Source of the DNA: Cognatishimia coralii
Lineage (GTDB): Bacteria > Pseudomonadota > Alphaproteobacteria > Rhodobacterales > Rhodobacteraceae
NCBI RefSeq assembly: GCF_037478305.1
Contig: NZ_JBBGAZ010000012.1
Coordinates: forward strand, 24,114 to 88,113
DNA: 64,000 bases
Direction: 5' to 3'
Part shown: positions 18,065 through 27,436 of the stretch, piece by piece
Layout of the letters: the number at the start of each line of letters is the position of its first letter
How positions within the stretch are numbered: position 1 is the stretch's first letter
Notes under the pieces: model-generated
Told to the model about the DNA's origin: nothing
What the model saw: the letters and a program-made list of their open reading frames with translations, nothing else
Database searches by the model: none
Program-made: the position numbers and the translations under genes

Positions 18065-19261
18065 ATGCAAAAAAGCCAGACTGATGGAAGCTTTCTTGAC
18101 GCGAAAGATATCGCATTTCGGGATGAACTGAGAGCATTCTTTCAAGCCGAAATCCCCGCAGATATCCGCGGGAAAATCAGCGCGGGACAAGTGCTGGCCA
18201 AGGAAGAAATTGTGACCTCGCAGCGCATTCTTAACGCAAAGGGGTTGGCGGTGCCCGGCTGGCCGCTCGAATGGGGCGGCAAGGACTGGACACCAATCCA
18301 GCGCTATCTGTTCACGGAAGAGTTGCAGTTGAATGCGGTGCCGCTTCCGTTGCAATTCAACTGTCACATGGTGGGCCCGGTGATAGCGGCCTTTGGCAAC
18401 AAGGCGCAGAAAGAAAGGTTCCTACCGCGCGCGGCAAACTGTGACGATTGGTGGTGTCAGGGCTTTTCCGAACCCAACGCCGGTTCAGACCTTGCCTCGT
18501 TGAAGACTCGTGCGGTGCGGGACGGCGACGATTATATCGTGAACGGACAGAAGACCTGGACGACATATGGTCAATATGCCGATTGGATCTTCTGCCTTGT
18601 CCGGACCGACCCCGACGCCAAGAAGCAGAGGGGCATTTCATTCCTGTTGATCGACATGACGACGCCGGGCGTGGAATTGCGCCCGATCGTGACGCTCGAT
18701 GGGCGCCACGAGGTGAACGAGGTATTCTTCACTGATGTTCGCGTGCCCGTCGCGAACCTTGTCGGTGAACCGAACCGTGGCTGGGATTACGCGAAGTTCC
18801 TGCTGGCAAACGAACGTTTCGGCATCGCTCGAATCGGTCTTTCGAAAGAGCGTGTCGCGCGGATCCGAAGGCGGGCTAGAGACAATGGCGCTTGGGACGA
18901 CCCGCTTTTCCGTGCCGAGGTGATCCGGCTGGAAATTGAGCTGAAGGCACTGGAAGTCACGCAGATGCAAATCCTCGAACGCGCCGGGCGAAGGGGCAAT
19001 GAGCCGGATCCCGCCTCGTCAATCCTCAAGCTGCGCGGTTCACAGCTTCAACAAAGGGCCTCAGAACTTCTGATGGAGCTAGAGGGCCCGGAGGCACAGC
19101 GCGCGATAAGCGACGTCACGGATCCCTATGCAAAGGCCGAAGAGGATCTGGCCGCCGCTGCGGCACTTAACAACTACCTGAATTTCAGGAAAGTCTCGAT
19201 CTACGGTGGATCCAGCGAAATTCAAAAAAACATCGTCGCAAAGACGATCTTAAACCTGTGA
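18065..19261 (+). CDS. pimC: pimeloyl-CoA dehydrogenase large subunit-like acyl-CoA dehydrogenase
   Basis: A 398-residue acyl-CoA dehydrogenase. ATG 18065 (MQKSQTDG) is chosen because the frame upstream is the shadow of badI. Features are GWPLEWGGKDWTPIQRYLF, CQGFSEPNAGSDLASL (FAD/substrate loop), GQKTWTTYGQYADW and the C-terminal IYGGSSEIQKNIVAK. This last segment carries GSSEIQ, not YEGT, as in the PimC/FadE-like large subunits that work as a heterodimer. It is followed 7 bases later by a second, shorter dehydrogenase, as pimC-pimD are in Rhodopseudomonas. Placement after badI supports oxidation of pimeloyl-CoA to 2,3-dehydropimeloyl-CoA. Confidence 0.8.
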   Translation: MQKSQTDGSFLDAKDIAFRDELRAFFQAEIPADIRGKISAGQVLAKEEIVTSQRILNAKGLAVPGWPLEWGGKDWTPIQRYLFTEELQLNAVPLPLQFNCHMVGPVIAAFGNKAQKERFLPRAANCDDWWCQGFSEPNAGSDLASLKTRAVRDGDDYIVNGQKTWTTYGQYADWIFCLVRTDPDAKKQRGISFLLIDMTTPGVELRPIVTLDGRHEVNEVFFTDVRVPVANLVGEPNRGWDYAKFLLANERFGIARIGLSKERVARIRRRARDNGAWDDPLFRAEVIRLEIELKALEVTQMQILERAGRRGNEPDPASSILKLRGSQLQQRASELLMELEGPEAQRAISDVTDPYAKAEEDLAAAAALNNYLNFRKVSIYGGSSEIQKNIVAKTILNL

Positions 19262-19268
19262 GGTCCAC

Positions 19269-20333
19269 GTGGACGTAACGAATGACGAGCATCGGATGCT
19301 GCAGGATAGCCTAGACAGCATTCTATCCGAAATGACCGATCCCGCGGAAATCTGGCAACAGCTCGCCGGGCTTGGAATGCTTGGCCTGACTCTGCCGGAG
19401 CATGCAGGGGGCGCTGAGCTCGGGATGCCCGAACTGCTGCTCCTTTCCTACGCCATGGGGCGCGCTGGTTTGACCACACCGCACGTCGGTGCCGAAATCC
19501 TTGCCATGCCACTGCTGGCCCGATTCAGCGACCTTCCTTCCGTAGCGCCATTGTTGGGCAGACTCGTCGACGGATCACGTATCGTGACCCTTTCGCTGGA
19601 GGCGCGCGCGCCGGTCATGGCCGACCGAAATAGCGAAAGCGGTTTCCGCATGAACGGCGAGGTGACCCTCGTGCCAGCCGGCGCCAGTGCTGACCTAATC
19701 GTGCTGATGGCGACCCTGGACTGCGCTCCGGCGCTGTTCCTGTTGGACCTCGGCACTCCCGGTGTTCTTCGCATCCCGTATCTGCCGGTCACCCCCGGCG
19801 GCGGTGCGGATATTAGGCTGACGGATGTGACCCTGCCAGAGGGGGCACTGTTGGCACATGGAGACGAAGCGGCGGCGCTGATCGCCGAAGCCCAGGCCCG
19901 AGGGCAACTTGCCACCTGTGGCGAAATGCTTGGCGGGATGGAAGTCCTACTCGAATTGACCGTCGACTACCTGCGCACCCGCCATCAGTTCGGCCAGCCG
20001 CTGGCTGCGTTTCAAGTCCTGCAGCATGCGGCAGTCGACATGTATGTTGAACTGGAGACCGCGCGCGCGATGCTGGACTACGGCCGCCGCATGTTCGGCG
20101 CCGACCCGATGCGGCGATCTCTGGCGCTGGACGCGGTCAAGCTAAAAATGAATGAAGCGGCAAAGGTGATCGGTGAGAGCGCCGTGCAGCTTCACGGCGG
20201 CATTGGCATGACCGAGGAAAGCTTGACGGGCCGCCAGTTCGCCAGACTGACCGCCGGACGGCTGGCGTTTGGCGACAGCCGCAGTTGCATGAACAGGCTA
20301 CTGACCGGTGACGAGAGCATCGCGCTCAGTTGA
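19269..20333 (+). CDS. pimD: pimeloyl-CoA dehydrogenase small subunit-like acyl-CoA dehydrogenase
   Basis: A 354-residue acyl-CoA dehydrogenase homologue starting with GTG 19269 after GAGG. It is short at the N-terminus and its middle beta domain is degenerate (VTLVPAGASADLIVL). The C-terminal helical domain is clear: DYLRTRHQFGQPLAAFQVLQ and GESAVQLHGGIGMTEE. Partners of this type (PimD, FadE-like small subunits) form dimers with the larger subunit, and one chain often supplies the base. Adjacency and order match pimC-pimD. Assignment to pimeloyl-CoA is by context. Confidence 0.77.
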   Translation: MDVTNDEHRMLQDSLDSILSEMTDPAEIWQQLAGLGMLGLTLPEHAGGAELGMPELLLLSYAMGRAGLTTPHVGAEILAMPLLARFSDLPSVAPLLGRLVDGSRIVTLSLEARAPVMADRNSESGFRMNGEVTLVPAGASADLIVLMATLDCAPALFLLDLGTPGVLRIPYLPVTPGGGADIRLTDVTLPEGALLAHGDEAAALIAEAQARGQLATCGEMLGGMEVLLELTVDYLRTRHQFGQPLAAFQVLQHAAVDMYVELETARAMLDYGRRMFGADPMRRSLALDAVKLKMNEAAKVIGESAVQLHGGIGMTEESLTGRQFARLTAGRLAFGDSRSCMNRLLTGDESIALS

Positions 20334-20367
20334 CCCGAACCATCACATCCTGGCGAAAGGCCAAACG

Positions 20368-21573
20368 ATGATCGACGTGTTCCTCTGCGATTACATCCGC
20401 ACTCCTTTCGGCCGCTATGCCGGTTCGCTGTCTCCTGTTCGGGCCGATGACCTGGCGGCCATCCCGATCCGCGAGCTGATGCTGAGGAACCCGGACGCCG
20501 ACTGGGCCGCTGTGGATGACGTTTATTACGGCTGCGTCAACCAGGCGGGTGAGGACAACAGGAATGTCGCACGCATGGCGGCGCTGCTGGCCGGCTTGCC
20601 GGTCGAGGTGCCCGGCGCGACGATCAACCGTCTTTGCGGCTCGGGCATGAATGCCGTGATGTCTGCGGTCCGCGCCATCGCCGCCGGCGAGGCCGAACTG
20701 ATGATCGCTGGCGGGGTCGAAAGCATGTCACGCGCGCCCTTCGTCATGCCCAAGGCCGGGGCGGCGTTTACACGCCGGGCCGAGATATACGACACAACCA
20801 TCGGTTCACGTTTCGAGAATCCGGCCTTCGCGAATATCTACGGATACGAAGCAATGCCTGTGACTGCAGAGAATGTTGCAGCGGATTTCGGCGTCTCGCG
20901 CGCCGACCAGGATGCCTTCGCGCTCCGTAGCCAGACGCGCGCAGCCGCCGCGCAGACCACGGGCCGTCTCTCACGCGAGATCGTGGGCGTGGCAGTGCCA
21001 CAGCGAAGGGGCGGCCCTGTCACCGTCGACCAAGACGAGCATATCCGGCCCGATACGACGCTGGACTCCCTCGCGAAGTTGCGCGCTCCCTTCGTCGAGA
21101 ATGGCACTGTCACTGCCGGCAATGCTTCTGGGGTGAACGATGGCGCTGCAGCAATGATCCTAGCGAGCGAAAGCGCCGTCCGGAAACACGGCCTCATACC
21201 GCGCGCCCGTTACCTTGGCGGGGCGGTCGCGGGGGTGCCCCCGCGTATCATGGGCATGGGTCCGGTGCCAGCGACACAGAAGCTCTGCGCACGGATTGGT
21301 CTGTCGCCGACGGAATTCGAAGTTATCGAACTGAACGAGGCCTTCGCAGCCCAGGGACTGGCCGTCCTGCGCGAGCTTGGCCTACCTGACGACGCGGAGC
21401 ACATAAACCCGAATGGTGGCGCAATTGCCCTAGGCCACCCACTTGGAGCGTCCGGTGCCCGCATAACCGGGACGGCGGTCCTGGAGTTGCAGGAACGCGG
21501 CGGAAAACGGGCGCTCGCCACGATGTGCATCGGGGTGGGGCAGGGCATAGCAATCGCTGTGGAGGCTGTTTGA
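20368..21573 (+). CDS. pimB: acetyl-CoA C-acyltransferase (thiolase), pimelate/adipate type
   Basis: A 401-residue degradative thiolase. ATG 20368 starts MIDVFLCDYIRTPFGRY. The nucleophilic Cys lies in NRLCGSGMNAV, the His in GHPLGASGAR and the second Cys in TMCIGVGQG, with NEAFAAQ in between. It belongs with the PcaF/PaaJ/PimB group, which acts on dicarboxyl 3-oxoacyl-CoAs. Here it would cleave 3-oxopimeloyl-CoA to glutaryl-CoA and acetyl-CoA, and glutaryl-CoA dehydrogenase is two genes downstream. It is clearly paralogous to the thiolase at 46954. Confidence 0.85.
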   Translation: MIDVFLCDYIRTPFGRYAGSLSPVRADDLAAIPIRELMLRNPDADWAAVDDVYYGCVNQAGEDNRNVARMAALLAGLPVEVPGATINRLCGSGMNAVMSAVRAIAAGEAELMIAGGVESMSRAPFVMPKAGAAFTRRAEIYDTTIGSRFENPAFANIYGYEAMPVTAENVAADFGVSRADQDAFALRSQTRAAAAQTTGRLSREIVGVAVPQRRGGPVTVDQDEHIRPDTTLDSLAKLRAPFVENGTVTAGNASGVNDGAAAMILASESAVRKHGLIPRARYLGGAVAGVPPRIMGMGPVPATQKLCARIGLSPTEFEVIELNEAFAAQGLAVLRELGLPDDAEHINPNGGAIALGHPLGASGARITGTAVLELQERGGKRALATMCIGVGQGIAIAVEAV

Positions 21574-23543
21574 TGAGCGACTCGATGGTCCGTCTGGACA
21601 TTCAGAATGGTATTGCGATCCTGACCCTGAGTAACCCGCCGGTCAACGCGCTCTCGCATGCGCTGCGCACTGCCTTCTCCGTACGGCTGGTAGAAGTTGC
21701 CCGTAACACGGCTGTAGAGGGGCTGGTTATCGCCTGTGCCGGACGGACCTTCGTAGACGGCGCCGAAATAAGCGAGCTTGGCCAGGTGAATACCCCGATG
21801 CTCCGCGAGATTATCAGTCGGCTCGAATCGATGGGCAAGCCAAGCGTTGCGGCGCTGCATGGCACCGCGCTCGGCGGCGGTCTTGAGCTGGCCCTTGGCT
21901 GCACGTTCCGCGTCGCCAACCAAGACGCCAAAATCGGCCTGCCCGAAGTCAAGCTGGGGCTGCTGCCGGGCGCGGGCGGAACCGTCCGGACTACCTATCT
22001 CGCCGGCGCCAAGGCGTCCCTCGAGTTGGCCGGAAGCGGCGAGATGATGCGGGCGGACGCAGCTGGAAAACTGGGTCTGATCGACGCCGTATTCGCCGGT
22101 GATCTGATCGCCAACGCGGTCCGCTTCCTGCAAAGGAAGATCAGTGAGAATGATATTCCCGCCCCGGTCAGCCAGCGCGCCGGGGACATGCCTTCGGCCG
22201 ATCCCGCAGCGCTGGAAAAGCTGGCCGCCGAGCTTTGCCAAAAGGCGCGCTCCAGCGCGCCGATGCTGACGGGGCAGGCGGTCAAGGCCGCCCTCGAACT
22301 GGATTTCGCGAGGGCCATGCAGGAAGAGCGTAGGCTGTTCGACGAGGCGGTCGCCAGTCCGCGTTCCGAAGCACTACGGCACCTCTTCTTCGCAGAACGT
22401 GCCGCCGCCAAACTGCCCGAGGATGTCGCCGAAGCCGGCACCCGCTCGGTTCAGGCCGTCGGCGTGATCGGCGCGGGCACGATGGGCAGCGGCATAGCGA
22501 TGGCCTTCGCCAATAGCGGCTACGACGTGATCATTCGCGAAATGAACGCCGAGGCTCTTCAGCGCGGGCTTGAACGGGTGGCCACGACCTACGCCCGTTC
22601 TGTCTCGCGCGGGTCGTTGACCCGGAACGAGGCCGACCGTCGCATCGCGCGGATCGAGGGCACCGACGAAGCCGCGGACCTTGCCAAATGCGACCTAATC
22701 GTCGAAGCCGCCTTCGAGGATATGGAGGTCAAGAAATCGATCTTCGCCGAGCTCGACAGAATTGCCCGGCCCGGCGCGATCCTGGCGACGAACACATCAT
22801 ATCTGAACGTTGACGCGATTGCGGCGGCCACCTCGCGCCCCGGCGATGTGCTGGGCCTGCACTTCTTCTCTCCGGCCAACGTCATGAAGCTGGTCGAGGT
22901 CGTGCGCGGCGCCGAAACCGCGCCCAACGTGCTGGCAACTGCTTTGGGTGTGAGCCGTAAACTGCGCAAGCAGCCGGTTGTTGTCGGTGTGTGCCACGGC
23001 TTTGTTGGCAACCGGATGCTGGCCGCCCGCAACGCGCAGCTGTCGCAACTGCTTCTGGAAGGAGCAACACCCGCGCAGGTCGACGGCGCATTCCGGGCGC
23101 TCGGCTGGCCGATGGGCCCCTGCCAGATGCAGGACCTAGCCGGGCTCGACATCAGCTGGCGCAATCGCAAGGCGCTCGGCACGCCCGACGCATTGCCGGA
23201 CAGGCTGTGCGAACTAGGACGCTTTGGCCAAAAGGCTGGCAAGGGTTGGTACCTTTATGACGGCAACCGTGAACGGAAACCGGACCCCGAGGTGCAGGTA
23301 ATCATCGATACGATGGCCGCCGAGCGCGGCATCACGCGCAAACTACTCAGTGAAAATGAAATCATCGACCGAACCCACGGGCCGATGATCACCGAGGGCC
23401 GCAGGATCCTAGAGGAAGGCATCGCGGTCCGCAGTTCGGATATCGATGTGATCTGGGTGCATGGCTACGGCTTTCCCCGTGATCTGGGCGGACCGATGTT
23501 CTGGGATGACAAGGGCCGTCTGCGGACAAAAGGAGAAATCTGA
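21573..23543 (+). CDS. pimF: enoyl-CoA hydratase/3-hydroxyacyl-CoA dehydrogenase fusion
   Basis: A 656-residue bifunctional beta-oxidation enzyme. The crotonase domain (about residues 1-190) has GTALGGGLELALGCTF and GLPEVKLGLLPGAGG with both catalytic Glu residues. The NAD-binding domain (about 290-470) begins with GVIGAGTMGSGIAMAFANSG and has FFSPANVMKLVEVV with the catalytic His region. Two C-terminal 3-hydroxyacyl-CoA dehydrogenase domains follow (CHGFVGNRM, then HGYGFPRDLGGPMFW). ATG 21573 overlaps the thiolase TGA. It should hydrate 2,3-dehydropimeloyl-CoA and oxidise the product for PimB. Confidence 0.85.
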   Translation: MSDSMVRLDIQNGIAILTLSNPPVNALSHALRTAFSVRLVEVARNTAVEGLVIACAGRTFVDGAEISELGQVNTPMLREIISRLESMGKPSVAALHGTALGGGLELALGCTFRVANQDAKIGLPEVKLGLLPGAGGTVRTTYLAGAKASLELAGSGEMMRADAAGKLGLIDAVFAGDLIANAVRFLQRKISENDIPAPVSQRAGDMPSADPAALEKLAAELCQKARSSAPMLTGQAVKAALELDFARAMQEERRLFDEAVASPRSEALRHLFFAERAAAKLPEDVAEAGTRSVQAVGVIGAGTMGSGIAMAFANSGYDVIIREMNAEALQRGLERVATTYARSVSRGSLTRNEADRRIARIEGTDEAADLAKCDLIVEAAFEDMEVKKSIFAELDRIARPGAILATNTSYLNVDAIAAATSRPGDVLGLHFFSPANVMKLVEVVRGAETAPNVLATALGVSRKLRKQPVVVGVCHGFVGNRMLAARNAQLSQLLLEGATPAQVDGAFRALGWPMGPCQMQDLAGLDISWRNRKALGTPDALPDRLCELGRFGQKAGKGWYLYDGNRERKPDPEVQVIIDTMAAERGITRKLLSENEIIDRTHGPMITEGRRILEEGIAVRSSDIDVIWVHGYGFPRDLGGPMFWDDKGRLRTKGEI

Positions 23544-24769
23544 TGGTATTAAAACTGGAAAAATCGCTGAAATCCAAGGACGCGCCCGATCTGTCGCGGT
23601 TCGACTGGGAAGATCCGCTGCGGCTGGAGGGTCAGCTGTCGGAGGAAGAACGGATGCTGCGCGACGCGGCGCGGGATTTTGCGCAGGCGGAACTGCAGCC
23701 GCGGGTGACCGCGGCCTACCGCGAGGAGATGGCGGCCCCGGAGCTTTTCCCGCTGATGGGCGCGGCCGGCCTGCTGGGCGCGACGCTGCCCGAGGACTAC
23801 GGCGGGCTGGGTGCCTCTTACGTCACCTACGGGCTGATCGCGCGCGAGATCGAGCGGGTCGACAGTGGCTACCGCTCGATGATGTCGGTGCAAAGCTCGC
23901 TGGTGATCTATCCGATCTACGCCTACGGCAGCGAGGCGCAGCGCCGGAAATACCTGCGCGGCCTCTGCGACGGCTCGCTGATCGGCTGTTTCGGCCTGAC
24001 CGAGCCCGACGCCGGATCGGACCCCGGCGGCATGAAGACGAGGGCCGAGAAGACCGAGGCGGGCTACCGGCTGACCGGAAGCAAGATGTGGATCTCCAAC
24101 AGCCCCTTCGCCGATGTCTTCGTTGTCTGGGCAAAATCCGAGGCGCATGGCGGCAAGATCCGCGGCTTCGTGCTGGAAAAGGGCATGGCGGGCCTTTCGG
24201 CACCGAAGATCGGCGGCAAGCTTTCCCTACGCGCTTCGACCACCGGAGAGATCGTGATGGACGGCGTCGAGGTGGGCGAAGATGCTCTTCTGCCCAATAT
24301 CGAGGGTCTGAAGGGGCCCTTCGGCTGCCTCAACCGTGCGCGTTACGGCATCGCCTGGGGCGTGATGGGTGCAGCCGAAGAGTGCTGGCACCGCACAAGG
24401 CAATACGGTCTGGACCGCAGGCAGTTTGGCCGGCCCCTGGCACAGACGCAGCTGTTCCAGAAGAAGTTGGCTGAAATGATGACTGAGATCACGCTGGGCC
24501 TGCAGGCGGCGCTGCAGGTCGGGCGTCTGATGGACGGCGCGCAGGCGGCGCCCGAGATGATCAGCCTGATCAAGCGCAACAATTGCGGGAAGGCGCTGGA
24601 GATCGCGCGGATGGCCCGCGACATGCACGGCGGTAACGGTATATCCGAGGAATTCCAGGTGATGCGTCACATGGTGAACCTAGAGACCGTTAATACCTAC
24701 GAAGGCACCCATGACGTACACACCTTGATCCTAGGCCGTGCACAGACAGGGCTGCAGGCGTTTTTCTGA
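23543..24769 (+). CDS. gcdH: glutaryl-CoA dehydrogenase (decarboxylating)
   Basis: A 408-residue flavoenzyme that oxidises and decarboxylates glutaryl-CoA to crotonyl-CoA, with electrons going to ETF. N-terminal FDWEDPLRLEGQLSEEERM, then YRSMMSVQSSLVIYPIYAYG, CFGLTEPDAGSDPGGMKTRA and the C-terminal NTYEGTHDVHTLILGRAQTG are hallmark GcdH segments; the catalytic Glu is residue 387. ATG 23543 follows AAAGGAG and overlaps the previous stop. It completes the pimeloyl-CoA route to crotonyl-CoA. etfBA follows at once. Confidence 0.92.
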   Translation: MVLKLEKSLKSKDAPDLSRFDWEDPLRLEGQLSEEERMLRDAARDFAQAELQPRVTAAYREEMAAPELFPLMGAAGLLGATLPEDYGGLGASYVTYGLIAREIERVDSGYRSMMSVQSSLVIYPIYAYGSEAQRRKYLRGLCDGSLIGCFGLTEPDAGSDPGGMKTRAEKTEAGYRLTGSKMWISNSPFADVFVVWAKSEAHGGKIRGFVLEKGMAGLSAPKIGGKLSLRASTTGEIVMDGVEVGEDALLPNIEGLKGPFGCLNRARYGIAWGVMGAAEECWHRTRQYGLDRRQFGRPLAQTQLFQKKLAEMMTEITLGLQAALQVGRLMDGAQAAPEMISLIKRNNCGKALEIARMARDMHGGNGISEEFQVMRHMVNLETVNTYEGTHDVHTLILGRAQTGLQAFF

Positions 24770-24797
24770 GCTTCAAGATCCGAGGAGAGATGTGCCA

Positions 24798-25556
24798 ATG
24801 AAAGTCCTTGTACCCGTGAAACGCGTGATTGACTACAACGTGAAAGTCCGTGTGAAAGCGGACAGCAGCGGTGTCGATCTCGCCAACGTCAAGATGTCGA
24901 TGAACCCGTTCGACGAAATCGCTGTCGAAGAGGCAATCCGCCTGAAAGAAGCCGGCAAGGCCGACGAAGTCGTCGCCGTTTCCATCGGCGTAAAGCAGGC
25001 GCAGGAAACCCTGCGTACCGCGCTGGCCATGGGTGCGGACCGCGCCATCCTGGTGGTGGCAGCCGATGACGTCCACACCGACATCGAGCCGCTGGCCGTC
25101 GCCAAGATCCTGGCAAAGATCGTCGAGGAAGAACAGCCGGGCCTGGTGCTGGCTGGCAAGCAGGCCATCGACAACGACATGAACGCCACCGGCCAGATGC
25201 TGTCGGCGCTCCTGGGCTGGTCCCAGGGCACCTTCGCCTCGGAAGTGGACATCGAAGGCGACAGCGCCAAGATCACCCGCGAGGTGGATGGCGGCCTGCA
25301 AACGATCAGCGTCAAGATGCCGACCATCGTGACCGTCGACCTGCGCCTGAACGAGCCGCGCTATGCGTCGCTGCCGAACATCATGAAGGCGAAGAAAAAG
25401 CCGCTGGATGAGAAGACCGCCGCCGATTACGGCGTCGACGTCACCCCGCGTCTGGAAATCGTCAAGACCGAGGAACCGGCGGCGCGCGCGGCTGGTATCA
25501 TCGTGGGCTCGGTTGACGAGCTGGTTGCGAAACTCAAAGAAGCGGGGGCTGTGTAA
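24798..25556 (+). CDS. etfB: electron transfer flavoprotein beta subunit (copy 1)
   Basis: A 252-residue ETF beta subunit that, with EtfA, takes electrons from the acyl-CoA dehydrogenases and passes them to ETF-ubiquinone oxidoreductase. The start MKVLVPVKRVIDYNVKVR, the dehydrogenase-recognition loop (MNPFDEIAVEEAIRLKEAG), the AMP-binding segment (LAGKQAIDNDMNATGQM) and NEPRYASLPNIMKAKKK are canonical. ATG 24798 follows GAGGAGA. The stop overlaps etfA. It serves the five or so dehydrogenases encoded upstream. A second copy lies at 45273. Confidence 0.93.
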   Translation: MKVLVPVKRVIDYNVKVRVKADSSGVDLANVKMSMNPFDEIAVEEAIRLKEAGKADEVVAVSIGVKQAQETLRTALAMGADRAILVVAADDVHTDIEPLAVAKILAKIVEEEQPGLVLAGKQAIDNDMNATGQMLSALLGWSQGTFASEVDIEGDSAKITREVDGGLQTISVKMPTIVTVDLRLNEPRYASLPNIMKAKKKPLDEKTAADYGVDVTPRLEIVKTEEPAARAAGIIVGSVDELVAKLKEAGAV

Positions 25557-26482
25557 TGGCTGTTCTTCTTCTCGCCGAAGTCACCGGTGGTGAGCTGTCG
25601 ATGGACGCCACCGCCAAGGCCGTCACCGCCGCCAAAGCACTGGGTGACGTGACCGTTCTGTGCGCCGGGGCCTCTGCCGCCGCCGCGGGCGACGCCGCCG
25701 CCACCATCGACGGTGTCTCCAAGGTGCTGGTCGCCGAAGACGCTTCGCTGGGCCACCGTCTGGCGGAATCCACCGCCGCGCTGATCGTGTCGCTGGCCGA
25801 TGGCTATGACCACATCGTGGCTCCCGCCACCACCGACGCCAAGAACGTCATGCCACGCGTCGCCGCGCTGCTGGACGTCATGCTGATCTCGGAGGCCACC
25901 GACGTGGTAGACGCCGACACCTTTGTGCGCCCGATCTATGCCGGCAACGCCATGCAGACCGTCAAGTCGAGCGACGCCAAGAAGGTCATCACCTTCCGCA
26001 CCTCGACCTTCGACGCCGCCGGCACCGGTGGCTCGGCTTCGGTCGAAACCGTCTCGGCCGCGGCCGATCCGGGATTGTCGAGCTGGATCGAAGACAAGGT
26101 TGCCGCCTCCGACCGCCCCGAGTTGACCTCGGCTGGCATCGTCGTGTCGGGTGGTCGTGGCGTGGGGTCCGAAGAGAACTTCGCGCTGATCGAAGCCCTG
26201 GCCGACAAGCTGGGCGCCGCCGTCGGTGCGTCGCGCGCCGCCGTCGACTCGGGTTATGCCCCGAACGACTGGCAGGTGGGCCAGACCGGCAAGGTCGTGG
26301 CTCCGGGTCTCTACGTCGCCGTAGGCATCTCGGGTGCGATCCAGCACCTTGCCGGCATGAAGGACTCGAAGATCATCGTTGCCATCAACAAGGACGAAGA
26401 AGCGCCGATCTTCCAGGTCGCCGACTTCGGCCTCGTGGCAGACCTCTTCGCCGCCGTCCCGGAACTGACCGAGAAACTCTAA
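25556..26482 (+). CDS. etfA: electron transfer flavoprotein alpha subunit (copy 1)
   Basis: A 308-residue FAD-binding ETF alpha subunit. The C-terminal FAD domain shows VVSGGRGVGSEENF, AVGASRAAVDSG, NDWQVGQTGKVVAP, AVGISGAIQHLAGM and VAINKDEEAPIFQVADFGLV. It overlaps etfB by one base and ends the cluster; no thiolase or dehydrogenase follows on this strand. Near-identical to the copy at 46031 in the C-terminal half, more different in the N-terminal half. Confidence 0.93.
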   Translation: MAVLLLAEVTGGELSMDATAKAVTAAKALGDVTVLCAGASAAAAGDAAATIDGVSKVLVAEDASLGHRLAESTAALIVSLADGYDHIVAPATTDAKNVMPRVAALLDVMLISEATDVVDADTFVRPIYAGNAMQTVKSSDAKKVITFRTSTFDAAGTGGSASVETVSAAADPGLSSWIEDKVAASDRPELTSAGIVVSGGRGVGSEENFALIEALADKLGAAVGASRAAVDSGYAPNDWQVGQTGKVVAPGLYVAVGISGAIQHLAGMKDSKIIVAINKDEEAPIFQVADFGLVADLFAAVPELTEKL

Positions 26483-26801
26483 CAATAACCTTAACCCGCC
26501 TGCACCCCCGGCACGATCCGGTTGTGGGCGGGGGACTGGTAGATTGCGCCCTTTCCAACACGGGCATTTCAACAGGTCCAACCGGGGTCTTCAGGCAAAT
26601 GCGCACAAGCATGTTTCTCACCGAACCGGAACCTCCGCGCGCCCTGGTGCTTCAGCTGGGACAAGAATAATCCGAAGAACGCCCAAGTGATCCTGCGCAT
26701 GCTGGAGATCGGTGCGGTTCAATTCTTCCACAATCCGCTGGTCACCGGTATCGCCGACAGCACCAACCAGACGTTTCCGTAGGTTTCAGGAATTTCATTT
26801 A
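26483..26801. other. intergenic, 319 bases, possible degenerate coding remnant
   Basis: Between etfA and the convergent Lrp gene. A weak inverted repeat (CCCGCC against GGGCGGG, about 26496-26532) may end etfA transcription, but no T-run follows. On the plus strand about 26686-26781 could encode a peptide ending VQFFHNPLVTGIADSTNQTF without a start codon, which may be a gene fragment. I do not recognise it. Confidence 0.3.
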
Positions 26802-27293
26802 TCAATCCGGTATCGTAAAACCAGTAAACGCCTTGATCTCTTTCAGTGCGAAATTCGACGTCATGGCCTTGATCCCAGGCAGACGCCGCAGGACGGTCAT
26901 CGAGAAGTCAGCATAGGCGTCCAAATCCCGACAGGCGACTAGCAGAATAAAATCTGAGCCGCCACCCACCGAATGGCAGGTCACGATCTCGTCCAGATCG
27001 ATGATTGCCTTCTCAAATGCGGCCGCGTCGCTTTCACCATGGGTGTCGATCTGTACGCTCACATAGACCAAAACGCCCAGCCCGATCTTCCTGCGGTCGA
27101 GGTTTGCGCTGTAACCTGCAATAATGCCAGTTTCCTCTAGCCTGCGGGTGCGGCGCCAGCAAGGAGATGACGACATACCCGTCCGCTCGGCGAGTTCATT
27201 GTTATTGATCCGCCCGTCGCGTTGAAGCTCTCGCAATATCCTTCGATCCGAAGGATCAAGTATCCCGTGTCGCGGTGATTCGGCAGAACTCAT
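26802..27293 (-). CDS. Lrp/AsnC family transcriptional regulator
   Basis: A 163-residue leucine-responsive-type regulator. ATG 27293 follows GGGAG at proper spacing, so it is preferred over an upstream in-frame start. The N-terminal helix-turn-helix (LDPSDRRILRELQRDGRINN, ELAERTGMSSSPCWRRTRRL) and the C-terminal RAM ligand domain (VTCHSVGGGSDFILLVACRD) are complete. It is divergent from the acetoacetate decarboxylase-like operon with a 143-base AT-rich gap that would hold Lrp sites. An amino acid is the likely effector, fitting the aminotransferase in that operon. Confidence 0.88.
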   Translation of the reverse strand: MSSAESPRHGILDPSDRRILRELQRDGRINNNELAERTGMSSSPCWRRTRRLEETGIIAGYSANLDRRKIGLGVLVYVSVQIDTHGESDAAAFEKAIIDLDEIVTCHSVGGGSDFILLVACRDLDAYADFSMTVLRRLPGIKAMTSNFALKEIKAFTGFTIPD

Positions 27294-27436
27294 ACTTTTC
27301 TCCCACTGTTGCGGAAGATCTTGCCCATTTTTGGATTCATATAGGCAAATCCCACCCATTCTTCAAGTAAAATCATAAAAATCAGGCAAGTATCTCCAAG
27401 TGGCGGGTGGCAAGTTTAGCGAAAAGGAGAAACACG

